From positions 124,001-188,000 of the forward strand of contig CAVWPR010000008.1 of the NCBI GenBank assembly GCA_963756815.1: a DNA stretch of 64,000 nucleotides. The letters are read 5' to 3'. A program made the translations under genes and the position numbers. The stretch is from JAENVU01 sp963756815. GTDB lineage: Bacteria; Actinomycetota; Acidimicrobiia; IMCC26256; JAENVU01. This document shows, one piece after another, positions 34,009 to 43,006 of the stretch. The notes below the pieces were generated by a model. That model was not told the origin of the DNA. It saw nothing but the letters and a program-made list of their open reading frames with translations, and did no database searches. Each line of letters opens with the position of its first letter. Positions within the stretch are counted from its first letter, which is position 1.

Positions 34009-35757
34009 GTGAATCGAGGTGACGACGGCGAGTCCGAGCGCGTGCCCGATGCCCCGTCGGGAGCCCCTTCTGGGGTCACGGAGGGGATGGCGGCGGTCGA
34101 GGCGCAGCTCCTCGGCCCGGGCGGGTTCTTCGAGACGACCACGGCCGAGGTGGGGGGCGAGACGATGACCGTCTTCGCCAACCGCCTCCCGAACCTGCGG
34201 GCCGCGCTGGTGGCGTCGGAGGGGTTCGGCGACCGCGACTACGTCGTGTTCGCCGACCGCGAGCAACGGCGCGTGGTCACCCATCCCGAGCACCGCCGCG
34301 CGGTGGCCTCGGTCGCGCGCGTGCTGCGCGACGAGTACGGCGTCGGTCCCGGCGACCGGGTCGCGATCCTCGCTGCGAACTGTCCGGAGTGGATCGTCAC
34401 GTTCTGGGCCGCGGTGAGCCTCGGCGCCATCGCGGTCGGGCTCAACGGCTGGTGGGTCGGCGACGAGATCCGCTACGGCATCGCCGACTGCGGTCCGTCG
34501 GTGCTCGTCGCCGACCGCAAGCGGCTCGACCGGCTCGAGGGTGAGGACCCGGGCGTCCCGACGATCGTCATCGAGGACGACTTCGACCGGATGTGGCACG
34601 CGTATCCCGACGAGCCGCTCCCCGACGTGCCGATCGCGGAGGACGATCCCGCGCTCATCCTCTACACGAGCGGCACGACCGGACGACCGAAGGGTGCGGT
34701 GAACACCCACCGCAACGTGATCGCCGCGATCGGCATGTCGTTCTTCCACGGCGCGCGCATGGCGATGTCGCGTCCACCCGACCCCGATGCCGCGGCGAGC
34801 CCGCCGATCTGCCAGCTCGTCACCTATCCGCTCTTCCACGTCTCCGGTCTGCACATGGGCGCGGTCGCGTTCATGATCTCGGGCATCCGGTCGGTGTGGA
34901 CGCTCGGTCGCTTCGACGAGGAGCTCGTGATGGAGCTCATCGAGACCGAGGGCATCACCGGGTGGTCGTACACGCCGACGATGCTGCACCGCATCGTCCA
35001 TCACCCTCGGCTCGCCGAGTACGACCTCAGCGGGCTGCGCCAAGGTGGTGGTGGTGGTGCGGCGTTCTCGCCGGCGCTGCTGGAGCGTGCCCGGGCGTCC
35101 ATCCCCAACATCCGCAGCTCGATGGGCGTGGGCTACGGCCAGACCGAGTGCGCGGCCCTCGCCACCATCAACGCGGGGGAGGAGCTGGTGGCCTTTCCTG
35201 AGTCGGCGGGCCGGCCGCTGCCCACGATCGACCTCGAGATCCGCGACGAGCGCGGGACCGTGCTGCCGGAGGGCGAGGACGGCGAGATCTTCGTACGGGG
35301 CCCGATGGTGATGCCCGGCTATTGGCGTCGTCCGGAGGCAACGGCCGAGGTGCTGGTGGCGGGCGGCTGGCTGCGCACCGGCGACGTCGGCCGGCTCGAG
35401 GGTGGCCGCCTCTACCTCGCGACGCGGAAGCGGGACCTCATCCTGCGCGGCGGTGAGAACGTCTACCCGATCGAGATCGAGAACCGGCTCGACGCGCACC
35501 CCGGCGTCGCCGAGGTCGCCGTCATCGGTGTGGACGACGAAGTGCTCGGCCAGGAGGTGAAGGCGGTGGTGGTGCCGAAGCCGGGCGCGACCCTCGATCC
35601 CGAGGAGCTCCGCACGTTCTGCGCCGAGACGCTCGCGTACTACAAGGTCCCGGCGCACTGGGAGATCCGGTCGGAGTCGCTCCCGCGCAACGCGCTCGGC
35701 AAGGTGGTCAAGGCCGCGCTCACCGAGCCCGACGCGATGCAGTTCGCGGAGGAGTGA
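34009..35757 (+). CDS. acyl-CoA ligase (class I adenylate-forming)
   Basis: This 582-residue ligase has LYTSGTTGRPKGAVNTHRNV (A3), MGVGYGQTECAALATI (A5), GWLRTGDVGRLEGGRLYLAT (A7), RDLILRGGENVYPIEIENRL (A8) and LPRNALGKVVKAAL with the catalytic Lys (A10). The N-terminal region, MTVFANRLPNLRAALVASEG, is longer than usual. A Gly run (QGGGGGAAFS) sits where the acyl-pocket loop lies. The GTG at 34009 follows the TGTAGCCT box. The isochorismatase-like and DinB genes follow closely. The substrate is unknown. Confidence 0.9.
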   Translation: MNRGDDGESERVPDAPSGAPSGVTEGMAAVEAQLLGPGGFFETTTAEVGGETMTVFANRLPNLRAALVASEGFGDRDYVVFADREQRRVVTHPEHRRAVASVARVLRDEYGVGPGDRVAILAANCPEWIVTFWAAVSLGAIAVGLNGWWVGDEIRYGIADCGPSVLVADRKRLDRLEGEDPGVPTIVIEDDFDRMWHAYPDEPLPDVPIAEDDPALILYTSGTTGRPKGAVNTHRNVIAAIGMSFFHGARMAMSRPPDPDAAASPPICQLVTYPLFHVSGLHMGAVAFMISGIRSVWTLGRFDEELVMELIETEGITGWSYTPTMLHRIVHHPRLAEYDLSGLRQGGGGGAAFSPALLERARASIPNIRSSMGVGYGQTECAALATINAGEELVAFPESAGRPLPTIDLEIRDERGTVLPEGEDGEIFVRGPMVMPGYWRRPEATAEVLVAGGWLRTGDVGRLEGGRLYLATRKRDLILRGGENVYPIEIENRLDAHPGVAEVAVIGVDDEVLGQEVKAVVVPKPGATLDPEELRTFCAETLAYYKVPAHWEIRSESLPRNALGKVVKAALTEPDAMQFAEE

Positions 35758-35764
35758 CCGCGCC

Positions 35765-36391
35765 GTGCCGCAGGACCTCGCCGAACTCGTCGCGCCCGTC
35801 CACACCGCGCTCGTCCTCCAGGAGGTGCAGAACGGCGTGGTCGGGGATCCGTCCGTGCTGCCGGAGCTGGCGGCGGCCGGTGCGCGCGTCGGACTCGTCC
35901 CACACTGCGCAGCGCTCGCGACGGCGGCGCGCGCGGTCGGCGTCCCCGTGTTCCACTGCACCGCGGAGACGCGCGACGACCTTGCCGGCGCCAACCGCAA
36001 CGCGCGCCTGTTCGCCGGTGTGCGCAAGGCGCCGGTCCGGCTCCTTCCCGGCTCCGCGGCCGTCGGCGTGCCGGCCGAGATCGGAGTCGACGAGCGCGAC
36101 GTCGTCCTCGCACGCCACCACGGGCTGGGGCCGATGACCGGCACCCAGCTCGATCCGATGCTGCGCAATCTCGGCGTCACCACGATCGTCGGCGTCGGCG
36201 TGTCGGTGAACATCGGGATGACCAACTTCGCGTTCGACGCCGTGAACCGCGGCTACCAGTTCGTGATGCCGACCGACGCCGTCGCCGGAGTCCCGGACGA
36301 CTACGCCGCCGCGGTCGTCGCCAACACGCTCTCGCTCGTCGCCACGCTCACGACGACCGACGCCGTGCTCGGCGCGTGGAGGGACCGATGA
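35765..36391 (+). CDS. isochorismatase-like protein lacking catalytic residues
   Basis: This 208-residue protein has the isochorismatase/cysteine-hydrolase fold. LVLQEVQNGVVG aligns with the usual LVxDxQN, and TTIVGVGVSVNIGMTNFAFD with the strand-helix that normally carries the catalytic Cys. Here that Cys is replaced (NIGM), and the first Asp is replaced by Gln/Glu (LQEVQN). The middle Lys is also not evident (RHHGLGPM). The late part, AVNRGYQFVMPTDAVAG, is conserved. It may be a non-hydrolytic binding protein or use another mechanism. It follows the ligase by 7 bases; its stop overlaps the DinB ATG. Confidence 0.82.
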   Translation: MPQDLAELVAPVHTALVLQEVQNGVVGDPSVLPELAAAGARVGLVPHCAALATAARAVGVPVFHCTAETRDDLAGANRNARLFAGVRKAPVRLLPGSAAVGVPAEIGVDERDVVLARHHGLGPMTGTQLDPMLRNLGVTTIVGVGVSVNIGMTNFAFDAVNRGYQFVMPTDAVAGVPDDYAAAVVANTLSLVATLTTTDAVLGAWRDR

Positions 36392-36903
36392 TCGCCCCCG
36401 ACGACAAGGACTGGACCTGGGTGCTCCAGCGTCGGTGCGACGAATGCGGGTTCGACGCCACCGCCTTCGCCGTCACCGAGACCGGGTCCCGTACCCGGGC
36501 GAACGCCGCCGCGTGGGAGGTGCTGCTCCAGCGCGACGACGCGCCGCTGCGCTTCCGCCCGGACCGCTGGTCCGTCCTCGAGTACGCGTGCCACGTGCGC
36601 GACGTGTTCCGGGTCTACGACGCGCGCCTGGCGCGGATGCTCGACGAGGACGCTCCGCATTACGACAACTGGGACCAGGACGAGACCGCGGTGCAGGAGG
36701 CGTACCACGCACAGGACCCGAGGGTCGTCGGGCCCGAGCTCGTGGACGCGGCCGAGGTGATCGCGGCGCGCTTCGACGGGGTCACCGACGCGCAGTGGCA
36801 GCGGCCCGGACATCGCAGCGACGGCGCGGCCTTCACGGTGGAGTCGTTCGCTCGCTACTTCGTGCACGACCCGGTGCACCACCTCTGGGACGTCGGCGGG
36901 TAG
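36388..36903 (+). CDS. DinB-family metal-dependent protein
   Basis: This 171-residue four-helix DinB/YfiT-like protein has metal-binding His candidates in LEYACHVRDVFRVYDARLA and FARYFVHDPVHHLWDVGG. The N-terminus WVLQRRCDECGFDAT carries a CxxC. In actinobacteria this fold serves mycothiol-dependent transferases, among other roles. The ATG overlaps the previous stop and has GGAGGG upstream. It is the end of a three-gene unit starting with the acyl-CoA ligase. Confidence 0.83.
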   Translation: MIAPDDKDWTWVLQRRCDECGFDATAFAVTETGSRTRANAAAWEVLLQRDDAPLRFRPDRWSVLEYACHVRDVFRVYDARLARMLDEDAPHYDNWDQDETAVQEAYHAQDPRVVGPELVDAAEVIAARFDGVTDAQWQRPGHRSDGAAFTVESFARYFVHDPVHHLWDVGG

Positions 36904-37091
36904 CTCCGGTCCGAGATCGGGCCGCGATCTCCTCCTGGAGCTCCCCGAGGGTGCCGCTCCCGGTCGTGATCACGGCCGGTCGCCGGCGCCTTCTCGACGT
37001 TCTTCCGCGGCGGCGACGTGACGCAGTCGTGATCCCCGCCGCCGGCTCGAGGCCCACCTGCGGACGGTCAGGTCGTACGGCGCGCTCGACG

Positions 37092-37110
37092 ATCTGACGG
37101 GGCGTCAGAT
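37092..37110. promoter_or_regulatory. perfect 19-bp inverted repeat, operator of the amidohydrolase gene
   Basis: ATCTGACG, GGG, CGTCAGAT: 8-bp arms around three bases. It ends one base before the TAGCCT -10 (37112-37117), so a bound regulator would block polymerase. The form suits a TetR- or GntR-type dimer. The regulator is not encoded in the immediate surroundings. Confidence 0.7.
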
Positions 37111-37111
37111 G

Positions 37112-37117
37112 TAGCCT
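37112..37117 (+). promoter_or_regulatory. leaderless-type -10 of the amidohydrolase gene
   Basis: TAGCCT within TGTAGCCT ends 6 bases before the ATG at 37124, without a Shine-Dalgarno. Confidence 0.45.
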
Positions 37118-37123
37118 GCGCGC

Positions 37124-38341
37124 ATGTTCGAGGCCGACGCCTTCCCGAAGATCATCTCCGTCGACGACCACGTCATGGAGCCGCCGAACGTGTGGCAGGA
37201 CCGGCTCCCCGAGAGGTTCAAGGCCGCCGGGCCGCACATGGTGCGGCGCAAGATCGCAGAGATGAAGTTCGTCGGCGGGGTCTTCAGCTACCGCGAGTCC
37301 GACGAGGGCGAGGACGGCACCTGGTGCGACTGGTGGGACTACGACGACCTGCGGTACCCGCTGACGCGCGTGATGGCCGCGGCGGGCGTGCCGCGTGAAG
37401 AGGTCACGATCAGCCCGATCACGATGGACGACATGCGCCAGGGGTGCTGGGACCCGAAGGCACGCCTCGAGGACATGGACGTCAACTGGGTGGAGGCGTC
37501 GCTGTCGTTCCCGACGTTCCCGCGGTTCTGTGGTCAGACGTTCCTCGAGCGCGACGACAAGGAGCTCGCCGACCTCTGCGTGAAGGCCTACAACGACTGG
37601 CAGTTCGACGAGTGGTGCGCCGACTCCGGCGGTCGCCTGATCCCGCTGCCGATCATCCAGCTGTGGGACGCCCAGCTCGCGGCCGACGAGGTGCGACGCA
37701 ACGCGGCGCGTGGGGCGCACGCAGTGTGCTTCACCGAGATCCCGCCGTTCCTCGGGCTGCCGTCGGTGCACGACGCCGACGGCTACTGGGACCCGTTCTT
37801 CCACGCGTGTGCGGAGACCGAGACGGTGGTGTCGATGCACATCGGGTCGAGCTCGAAGATGCCGTCGACGTCGCCCGACGCGCCGCCTGCCGTCGGCAGC
37901 ACGCTCACCTACATGAACGCGGCGATGTCGCTCACCGACTACCTCATGTCGGGGATCTTCGAGCGCATCCCGGACCTCCAGGTGGCGTACTCGGAGGGCC
38001 AGATCGGCTGGATCCCGTACGTGCTCGACCGGGCCGACAAGGTCTGGGCCGAGAACCGCGGGTGGGGTGGTGTGGCCGACAAGGTCACGGTCCCGCCGAG
38101 CCAGGCCTACCGCGAGCACGTCTTCGGCTGCTTCTTCGACGACCCGCACGGTCTCAAGTCGCTCGACGAGATCGGCGCCGAGACCGTCACGTTCGAGACC
38201 GACTACCCGCACTCCGACAGCACGTGGCCGCACTCGCGCAAGGTCGCGATGGACATCATGGCGGACCTCGACGACGAGACGATCATCAAGGTCGTGCGGG
38301 GCAACGCGATCCGGATGCTGCGTCTGGACCTGCCCGCCTGA
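37124..38341 (+). CDS. ACMSD-like amidohydrolase (amidohydrolase_2 family)
   Basis: This 405-residue TIM-barrel metal hydrolase or decarboxylase has the first metal motif as ISVDDHVMEPPNVWQDRL (Asp-Asp-His), SMHIGSSSKMPSTSPDA for the third-strand His, YSEGQIGWIPYVLDRADKVW, and ETDYPHSDSTWPHSRK with the last Asp. This group often carries out decarboxylation or hydration of unsaturated or aromatic acids. It stands alone behind an operator at 37092-37110. The start is fixed by the TAGCCT box. The substrate is not known. Confidence 0.87.
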   Translation: MFEADAFPKIISVDDHVMEPPNVWQDRLPERFKAAGPHMVRRKIAEMKFVGGVFSYRESDEGEDGTWCDWWDYDDLRYPLTRVMAAAGVPREEVTISPITMDDMRQGCWDPKARLEDMDVNWVEASLSFPTFPRFCGQTFLERDDKELADLCVKAYNDWQFDEWCADSGGRLIPLPIIQLWDAQLAADEVRRNAARGAHAVCFTEIPPFLGLPSVHDADGYWDPFFHACAETETVVSMHIGSSSKMPSTSPDAPPAVGSTLTYMNAAMSLTDYLMSGIFERIPDLQVAYSEGQIGWIPYVLDRADKVWAENRGWGGVADKVTVPPSQAYREHVFGCFFDDPHGLKSLDEIGAETVTFETDYPHSDSTWPHSRKVAMDIMADLDDETIIKVVRGNAIRMLRLDLPA

Positions 38342-38409
38342 CAACATTTCGCCCTGCACCACCCACGGGGCCGTCAACGGGGACCGGCCCGCGACCCAGA
38401 GGATCTCGC

Positions 38410-39297
38410 ATGAACCAGGAATGCTTCGACGTCGTCACGAGCCGCCCGGGCTTCATCGCCGCGCTCGACCAGAGCGGCGGCAGCACGCCCAAGGCGCTCA
38501 AGCTCTACGGGATCGACGAGAGCGAGTACTCGGGCGACGAGCAGATGTTCGACAAGATCCACGAGATGCGGACCCGCATCATCACCAGCCCGAGCTTCAA
38601 CGGCGACCGCATCCTCGGCGCGATCCTCTTCGAGGGCACGATGGACCGCGAGATCGAGGGCAAGGGCTCGGCGGAGTACCTCTGGGGCGTCAAGAACGTC
38701 GTGCCGTTCCTGAAGGTCGACAAGGGCCTCGCCGACGAGGCCGACGGCGTGCAGGTGATGAAGCCGATCCCCGGACTCGACGAGCTGTGCGACCGCGCCG
38801 TCGGCAAGGGCGTGTTCGGCACGAAGATGCGGTCGGTGATCAAGCTCGCGAACCCGGCGGGCGTGCAGGCGATCGTCGACCAGCAGTTCGAGATCGGCCG
38901 GCAGATCCTCGGCCACGACCTGGTCCCGATCATCGAGCCCGAGGTCGACATCCACTCGCCCGAGAAGGCGGCGGCGGAGGACCTCCTCAAGGCCGCGATC
39001 CTGGCGCAGCTCGACGCGCTCGCCGACGGCCAGTCGGTGATGCTGAAGCTGACGCTGCCCGAGACCGACGGCTTCTACGCCGACTGCATCGCGCACCCGC
39101 GCTGCCTCAAGGTCGTCGCGCTGTCCGGTGGCTACTCCCGTGAGGACGCGAACGCGAAGCTCGCCCGCAACCACGGCATGGTCGCCAGCTTCTCCCGCGC
39201 GCTCACCGAGGGGCTCTCGGCGCAGCAGTCCGACGCCGAGTTCGACGCCATGCTCGACGCGACCATCCAGAGCATCTTCGACGCCTCCAACACCTGA
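38410..39297 (+). CDS. fda: class I fructose-bisphosphate aldolase
   Basis: This 295-residue class I aldolase makes a Schiff base with fructose-1,6-bisphosphate and is part of glycolysis and gluconeogenesis. Motifs: PGFIAALDQSGGSTPKALK, GILFEGT-like ILGAILFEGTMD, NVVPFLKVDKGLADEADG with Lys, IIEPEVDIHSP and SVMLKLTLPETDGFYADC with the Schiff-base Lys of MLKL, then VALSGGYSREDA. ATG has AGAGGA upstream. It does not look like part of the catabolic clusters around it. Confidence 0.93.
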   Translation: MNQECFDVVTSRPGFIAALDQSGGSTPKALKLYGIDESEYSGDEQMFDKIHEMRTRIITSPSFNGDRILGAILFEGTMDREIEGKGSAEYLWGVKNVVPFLKVDKGLADEADGVQVMKPIPGLDELCDRAVGKGVFGTKMRSVIKLANPAGVQAIVDQQFEIGRQILGHDLVPIIEPEVDIHSPEKAAAEDLLKAAILAQLDALADGQSVMLKLTLPETDGFYADCIAHPRCLKVVALSGGYSREDANAKLARNHGMVASFSRALTEGLSAQQSDAEFDAMLDATIQSIFDASNT

Positions 39298-39369
39298 TCG
39301 AACCGGCGAATTCGACTGCGTTCTAGAAGACGCCGCGAAAATGCGCTGATCTGCGCGTCGGTTCGTGCG

Positions 39370-40261
39370 TCAGGCGATCAGGAGCGCGGCGGCGAGGCGG
39401 CGCCACTCGGCCATGGGCACCGCCGCCGGTGACGGGTCGGCCGGCACCACCTGGACCGCCACGTGGTCGGCGCCGGCGTCGTGATGGGCCTGCACCCGCG
39501 CCTTGATCGCGTCCTCGTCGCCCCACGCGACGATCGCGTCGACGAGCCGGTCGGAGCCGCCGTCGGCGAAGTCGTCGTCGCCGTACCCGAAGCGCCGCAG
39601 GTTGTTCGTGTAGTTCGGCAGACCGAGGTAGATCGCCATCGCACGCCGGCCGATGGCGCGCGCCGTCGCCGGGTCGGTCTCGAGCACCACCTTCTGCTCG
39701 GGGAGCAGCAGCGCGTCCGGGCCCAGGTGCTCGCGTGCGACGGCCGTGTGCTCGACCGGCACGAAGTACGGGTGCGCGCCCGCGGCGCGCGATCGCCGCG
39801 AGCTCGAGCATCTTCGGGCCGAGGGCTGCGAGCACGCGGACCGGGGTCGCGTCGCCGCGGTACGCGAAGTAGGGCGCCGCGTCCATCGCGTCGAGGTACT
39901 GACGCATCTTCGTGAGCGGCTTGTCGTAGGTCTGACCGCGGAGTCCCTCGACCGCGGCCGCGTGGCTCACACCGAGTCCGAGGAGGAAGCGGTCGGGGAA
40001 CGCCTCGGTGAGCGCCCGGTGGCCGCCGTTCATCGTGAGCGCGTCGCGCGACCAGATGCCGGCGATGCCGGTGCCGATCACGACCCGTGAGGTCGCGTCG
40101 AGCAGGAGGCCGGAGAAGACGAGCGGGTCCCGGCCCGCCATCTCGGGCAGCAGGATGGAGCCGTATCCCAGCTCCTCGAGCTCCGCCGCGAGCTCGCGGG
40201 CGCGGGCGATCGGCTGGGTGTCGAGCGCGTGGGTCCAGATGCCGACGGGGCCGAGCTGCAT
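39370..40261 (-). CDS. LLM-class F420-dependent oxidoreductase (frameshifted)
   Basis: About 296 residues of the luciferase-like monooxygenase fold in the F420-binding subgroup: GPVGIWTHALDTQPIARARE, ELGYGSILLPEMAGRDPLVF, VIGTGIAGIWSRDALTMNGG and FLLGLGVSHAAAVEGLRGQ. The frame slips +1 near 39785 after KMLELAAIA and resumes HPYFVPVEHTAVAREHLGP. TAGGGT (40268-40273) ends 6 bases before the ATG. It is divergent from the KstR-type-controlled ALDH gene. The substrate is unknown. Confidence 0.85.
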
Positions 40262-40267
40262 GGCCGG

Positions 40268-40273
40268 ACCCTA
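40268..40273 (-). promoter_or_regulatory. leaderless-type -10 of the LLM gene
   Basis: TAGGGT on the minus strand ends 6 bases before the ATG at 40261. Confidence 0.4.
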
Positions 40274-40377
40274 CGCCGCCCCTCCCGCAGCGACTTTGCG
40301 TTCCCAGCGCCACCGGAACGACGGGTCAGAGCCGCAACGTCGGGGATGCGGTCCGGTCCCGTCGCTCCACACCGAAG

Positions 40378-40393
40378 TTAGAACCTGTTCTAA
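40378..40393. promoter_or_regulatory. KstR-type operator upstream of the ALDH/LLM operon
   Basis: TTAGAAC, CT, GTTCTAA is a perfect 16-bp palindrome and a full match to the mycobacterial/rhodococcal KstR motif TNNAACNNGTTNNA. It overlaps a TAATCT -10 (40391-40396) that ends 7 bases before the ATG at 40404. KstR represses cholesterol catabolic genes until a steroid-CoA ligand is present. No kstR gene is in this window. Confidence 0.7.
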
Positions 40394-40403
40394 TCTCCGA
40401 TCC

Positions 40404-41879
40404 ATGACTGCAGTCGACGTGGACGAGAAGTACCAGCTGCTGATCGGCGGATCCTGGGTCGACGGCGGCGCCGGCACGTACCCGATCGTGAACCCGGCGA
40501 CCGAGGAGCCCGTGGGCCACGCGCCCGAGGCGACCGCCGAGCAGGCCCAGGCCGCGGCGGCGGCGGCACGCGACGCGTTCGACGGGTGGTCGCGCACCTC
40601 GCTCGACGAGCGGGCGAACCTGCTCGACGCCGCGGGCAAGGCGCTCCTCGCCCGTCGCGACGAGTTCGTGCCCCTGGTGATCGCCGAGACCGGCTGCACC
40701 GCGACGCTCGGCAAGGCGATGCAGGTCCCGCAGGCCGCGGTCCGCTTCCAGCGCTACGCCCGTGGTGTGCACGAGCCGACGGTGCTGCCCCTGCCGCCGC
40801 AGGAGATGCAGTCCACGCCGCTCGCGCCCGGCGGTCTCATCAACGCGATCGCGCGGCGCCAGCCCGTCGGCGTCGTCGCGTGCATCACGTCGTACAACTT
40901 CCCGATCGTCAACATGGTCGGCAAGATCGCGCCGGCGCTCGCGATGGGGAACACGGTGATCGTGCGCCCGGCGGGCCAGGACCCGCTCGCGGTCGTGAAG
41001 CTCGTGAAGCTGCTCGAGGACGTCGGGTTCCCGCCCGGGGTGGTCAACATCGTCACCGGCTCCACTCCCGAGAGCGGCGAGGCGCTGGTCGCGTCCCCGG
41101 ACGTCGACATGGTGAGCTTCACCGGGTCGAGCGCGGTCGGCGCCCGCATCGGCGAGGTCGCGGGCCGGGGGATGAAGCGCCAGCTGCTCGAGCTCGGCGG
41201 GAAGGGCGCGGCGCTCGTGCTCGACGACGCCGACGTGAAGAACGCCATCGGGATGATCGGCTCGGTGTGGACGTTCCACGCCGGCCAGATCTGCACCGCG
41301 CCGACGCGAGCGATCGTCCACCGTTCGATCTACGACCACGTGGTGGAGGGGCTCGCCAAGATGGCGACCGTGCTCAAGGTCGGCGACCCGCTCGAGCGCG
41401 ACACCGTGATCGGCCCGGTCATCACCGAGGCGCACCGGGCGCGCATCGAGGGGTACATCGCGAAGGGTCGGGACGAGGGCGGCGAGATCGTGGCCGGTGG
41501 TGGCCGCCCCGCCCACATGGAGAAGGGCTGGTACGTGGAGCCGACGCTGATCGCCGGCGCCCGCGGCGACATGACGGTCGTCCAGGAGGAGATCTTCGGG
41601 CCGGTGATCGTGGCCCTGCCGTTCGACGACGACGACGAGGGCATCGCGCTGGCCAACGGGACCGAGTTCGGGCTGTACGACTACGTCTTCAGCGGTGACC
41701 CGGCGCGCGCGATGGCCACGAGCCGGCGCATGCGGGCCGGCAACATCGGGATCAACACGGTGCAGCGCAACCAGGAGACGCCGTTCGGCGGCACCAAGCA
41801 GTCGGGCGTCGGCCGCGACGGTGGGTCCTTCGGGCTCCACGCGTACTCCGAGCTCCAGTCCGTGGTCTGGCCCTCCTGA
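40404..41879 (+). CDS. aldehyde dehydrogenase (NAD(P)-dependent)
   Basis: This 491-residue ALDH has the start LLIGGSWVDGGAGTYPIVNP, the cofactor region ITSYNFPIVNMVGKIAPAL, SFTGSSAVGARIGEVAG, the general base Glu in QLLELGGKGAALVL and the nucleophile Cys in FHAGQICTAPTRA. The C-terminus has TPFGGTKQSGVGRDGG. The ATG follows a KstR-type operator and leaderless promoter. The LLM gene overlaps its stop (TGATG). It likely oxidises an aldehyde from a steroid side chain or other hydrophobic substrate, by context only. Confidence 0.93.
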   Translation: MTAVDVDEKYQLLIGGSWVDGGAGTYPIVNPATEEPVGHAPEATAEQAQAAAAAARDAFDGWSRTSLDERANLLDAAGKALLARRDEFVPLVIAETGCTATLGKAMQVPQAAVRFQRYARGVHEPTVLPLPPQEMQSTPLAPGGLINAIARRQPVGVVACITSYNFPIVNMVGKIAPALAMGNTVIVRPAGQDPLAVVKLVKLLEDVGFPPGVVNIVTGSTPESGEALVASPDVDMVSFTGSSAVGARIGEVAGRGMKRQLLELGGKGAALVLDDADVKNAIGMIGSVWTFHAGQICTAPTRAIVHRSIYDHVVEGLAKMATVLKVGDPLERDTVIGPVITEAHRARIEGYIAKGRDEGGEIVAGGGRPAHMEKGWYVEPTLIAGARGDMTVVQEEIFGPVIVALPFDDDDEGIALANGTEFGLYDYVFSGDPARAMATSRRMRAGNIGINTVQRNQETPFGGTKQSGVGRDGGSFGLHAYSELQSVVWPS

Positions 41880-43006
41880 TGGAGTTCGGGGTCTTCCACT
41901 CGGGGCACGTGCCGGTCGGGACGAACGAGCACGAGCGACTGCTCGACGAGGTCGAGGTCGCGGTGACCGCCGACCGGGCCGGCTTCAAGTACGGCTGGTT
42001 CACCGAGCACCACTTCCTGCGCGAGTACAGCCACATCTCGGCCAACGAGGTGTTCATGGGCTACGTGGCGGCGCGCACGGAGCGCATCCACCTCGGGTCC
42101 GGGATCTTCAACATCACCGCGGCGGTGAACCACCCCGTGCGCGTCGCCGAGCGGGTCGCGATGCTCGACCACCTCTCGAACGGCCGCTTCGAGCTCGGCG
42201 TCGGTCGCGGCTCGTCGAGCACCGAGTACCAGGGCTTCGGCATCCCCGACGCCGACGGCACGCGCGACCTCTTCGAGGAGGCGCTGCCCGAGGTCGTCCG
42301 CATGCTCACCACCGATCCGTACTCGTACGACGGTCGGTCGTTCTCCGTCCCCGAGCGCAGCGTCCTGCCCCGCCCGTTCACGGTCCCGCACCCGCCGCTG
42401 TGGCTGGCGTGCGGCAGCCCGTCGACGTTCGAGAAGGCGGGCCGGCTCGGCGTCGGGGCCCTGTGCTTCACGATGGGCGACCCCGAGGACCTGAAGCCGC
42501 TGATCGAGACGTACCGCAACGCGATCGACGAGTGCGACGAGCCGCTCGGCGCGTACAAGAACGTCAACGTCGCCTGCGTGAGCATGCTGCTGTGCCTCGA
42601 CGACCGCGATCGCGCCATCGAGCTCTTCCAGCGGAGCAACGCGTCGCACTACCAGTCGCTCGTCGTGCGCTGGCTCGACTCGATCCCGCTGCCGGTCGAC
42701 ATCGACCGCGCCGACTTCACGGTGCCCGAGCCCACCTACGACGAGCTCGCGGCGGCGGTCGCGTCCGGGCGCCGCAGCCTCGGTGCGCCCGACGACGTGG
42801 CCCGGTCGGTGGAGCGCTGGCGGGACGCGGGCGCCGACCAGCTCGTGTTCGGCATGCTCGACAACACGCTGCCGGTCGAGATCGCGCAGGAGTCGCTCGA
42901 GGTCTTCGGGCGCGACATCATCCCGGCGTTCGACGGCGATCCGGTCCACTCGACCACCCGGCAACGCGAGCGGCAGTGCCCACCGGCTGCAGGCGTCGGC
43001 GCATGA
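41879..43006 (+). CDS. LLM-class flavin or F420-dependent oxidoreductase
   Basis: This 375-residue bacterial luciferase-like monooxygenase has FGVFHSGHVPVGTNEHERLL, YGWFTEHHFLREYSHISANE, HLGSGIFNITAAVNHPVRVA and ERVAMLDHLSNGRFELGVGR, the typical alkanal-monooxygenase-like blocks. It is second in the KstR-type operon, overlapping the ALDH stop by one base and the next LLM start by four (ATGA). The C-terminal 20 residues look unconserved. Confidence 0.9.
   Translation: MEFGVFHSGHVPVGTNEHERLLDEVEVAVTADRAGFKYGWFTEHHFLREYSHISANEVFMGYVAARTERIHLGSGIFNITAAVNHPVRVAERVAMLDHLSNGRFELGVGRGSSSTEYQGFGIPDADGTRDLFEEALPEVVRMLTTDPYSYDGRSFSVPERSVLPRPFTVPHPPLWLACGSPSTFEKAGRLGVGALCFTMGDPEDLKPLIETYRNAIDECDEPLGAYKNVNVACVSMLLCLDDRDRAIELFQRSNASHYQSLVVRWLDSIPLPVDIDRADFTVPEPTYDELAAAVASGRRSLGAPDDVARSVERWRDAGADQLVFGMLDNTLPVEIAQESLEVFGRDIIPAFDGDPVHSTTRQRERQCPPAAGVGA

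Noticed and set aside
39321..39328. TTCTAGAA palindrome between convergent genes, considered as a KstR-like half-site
   Set aside because: It lacks the AACNNGTT core and lies between two 3' ends.
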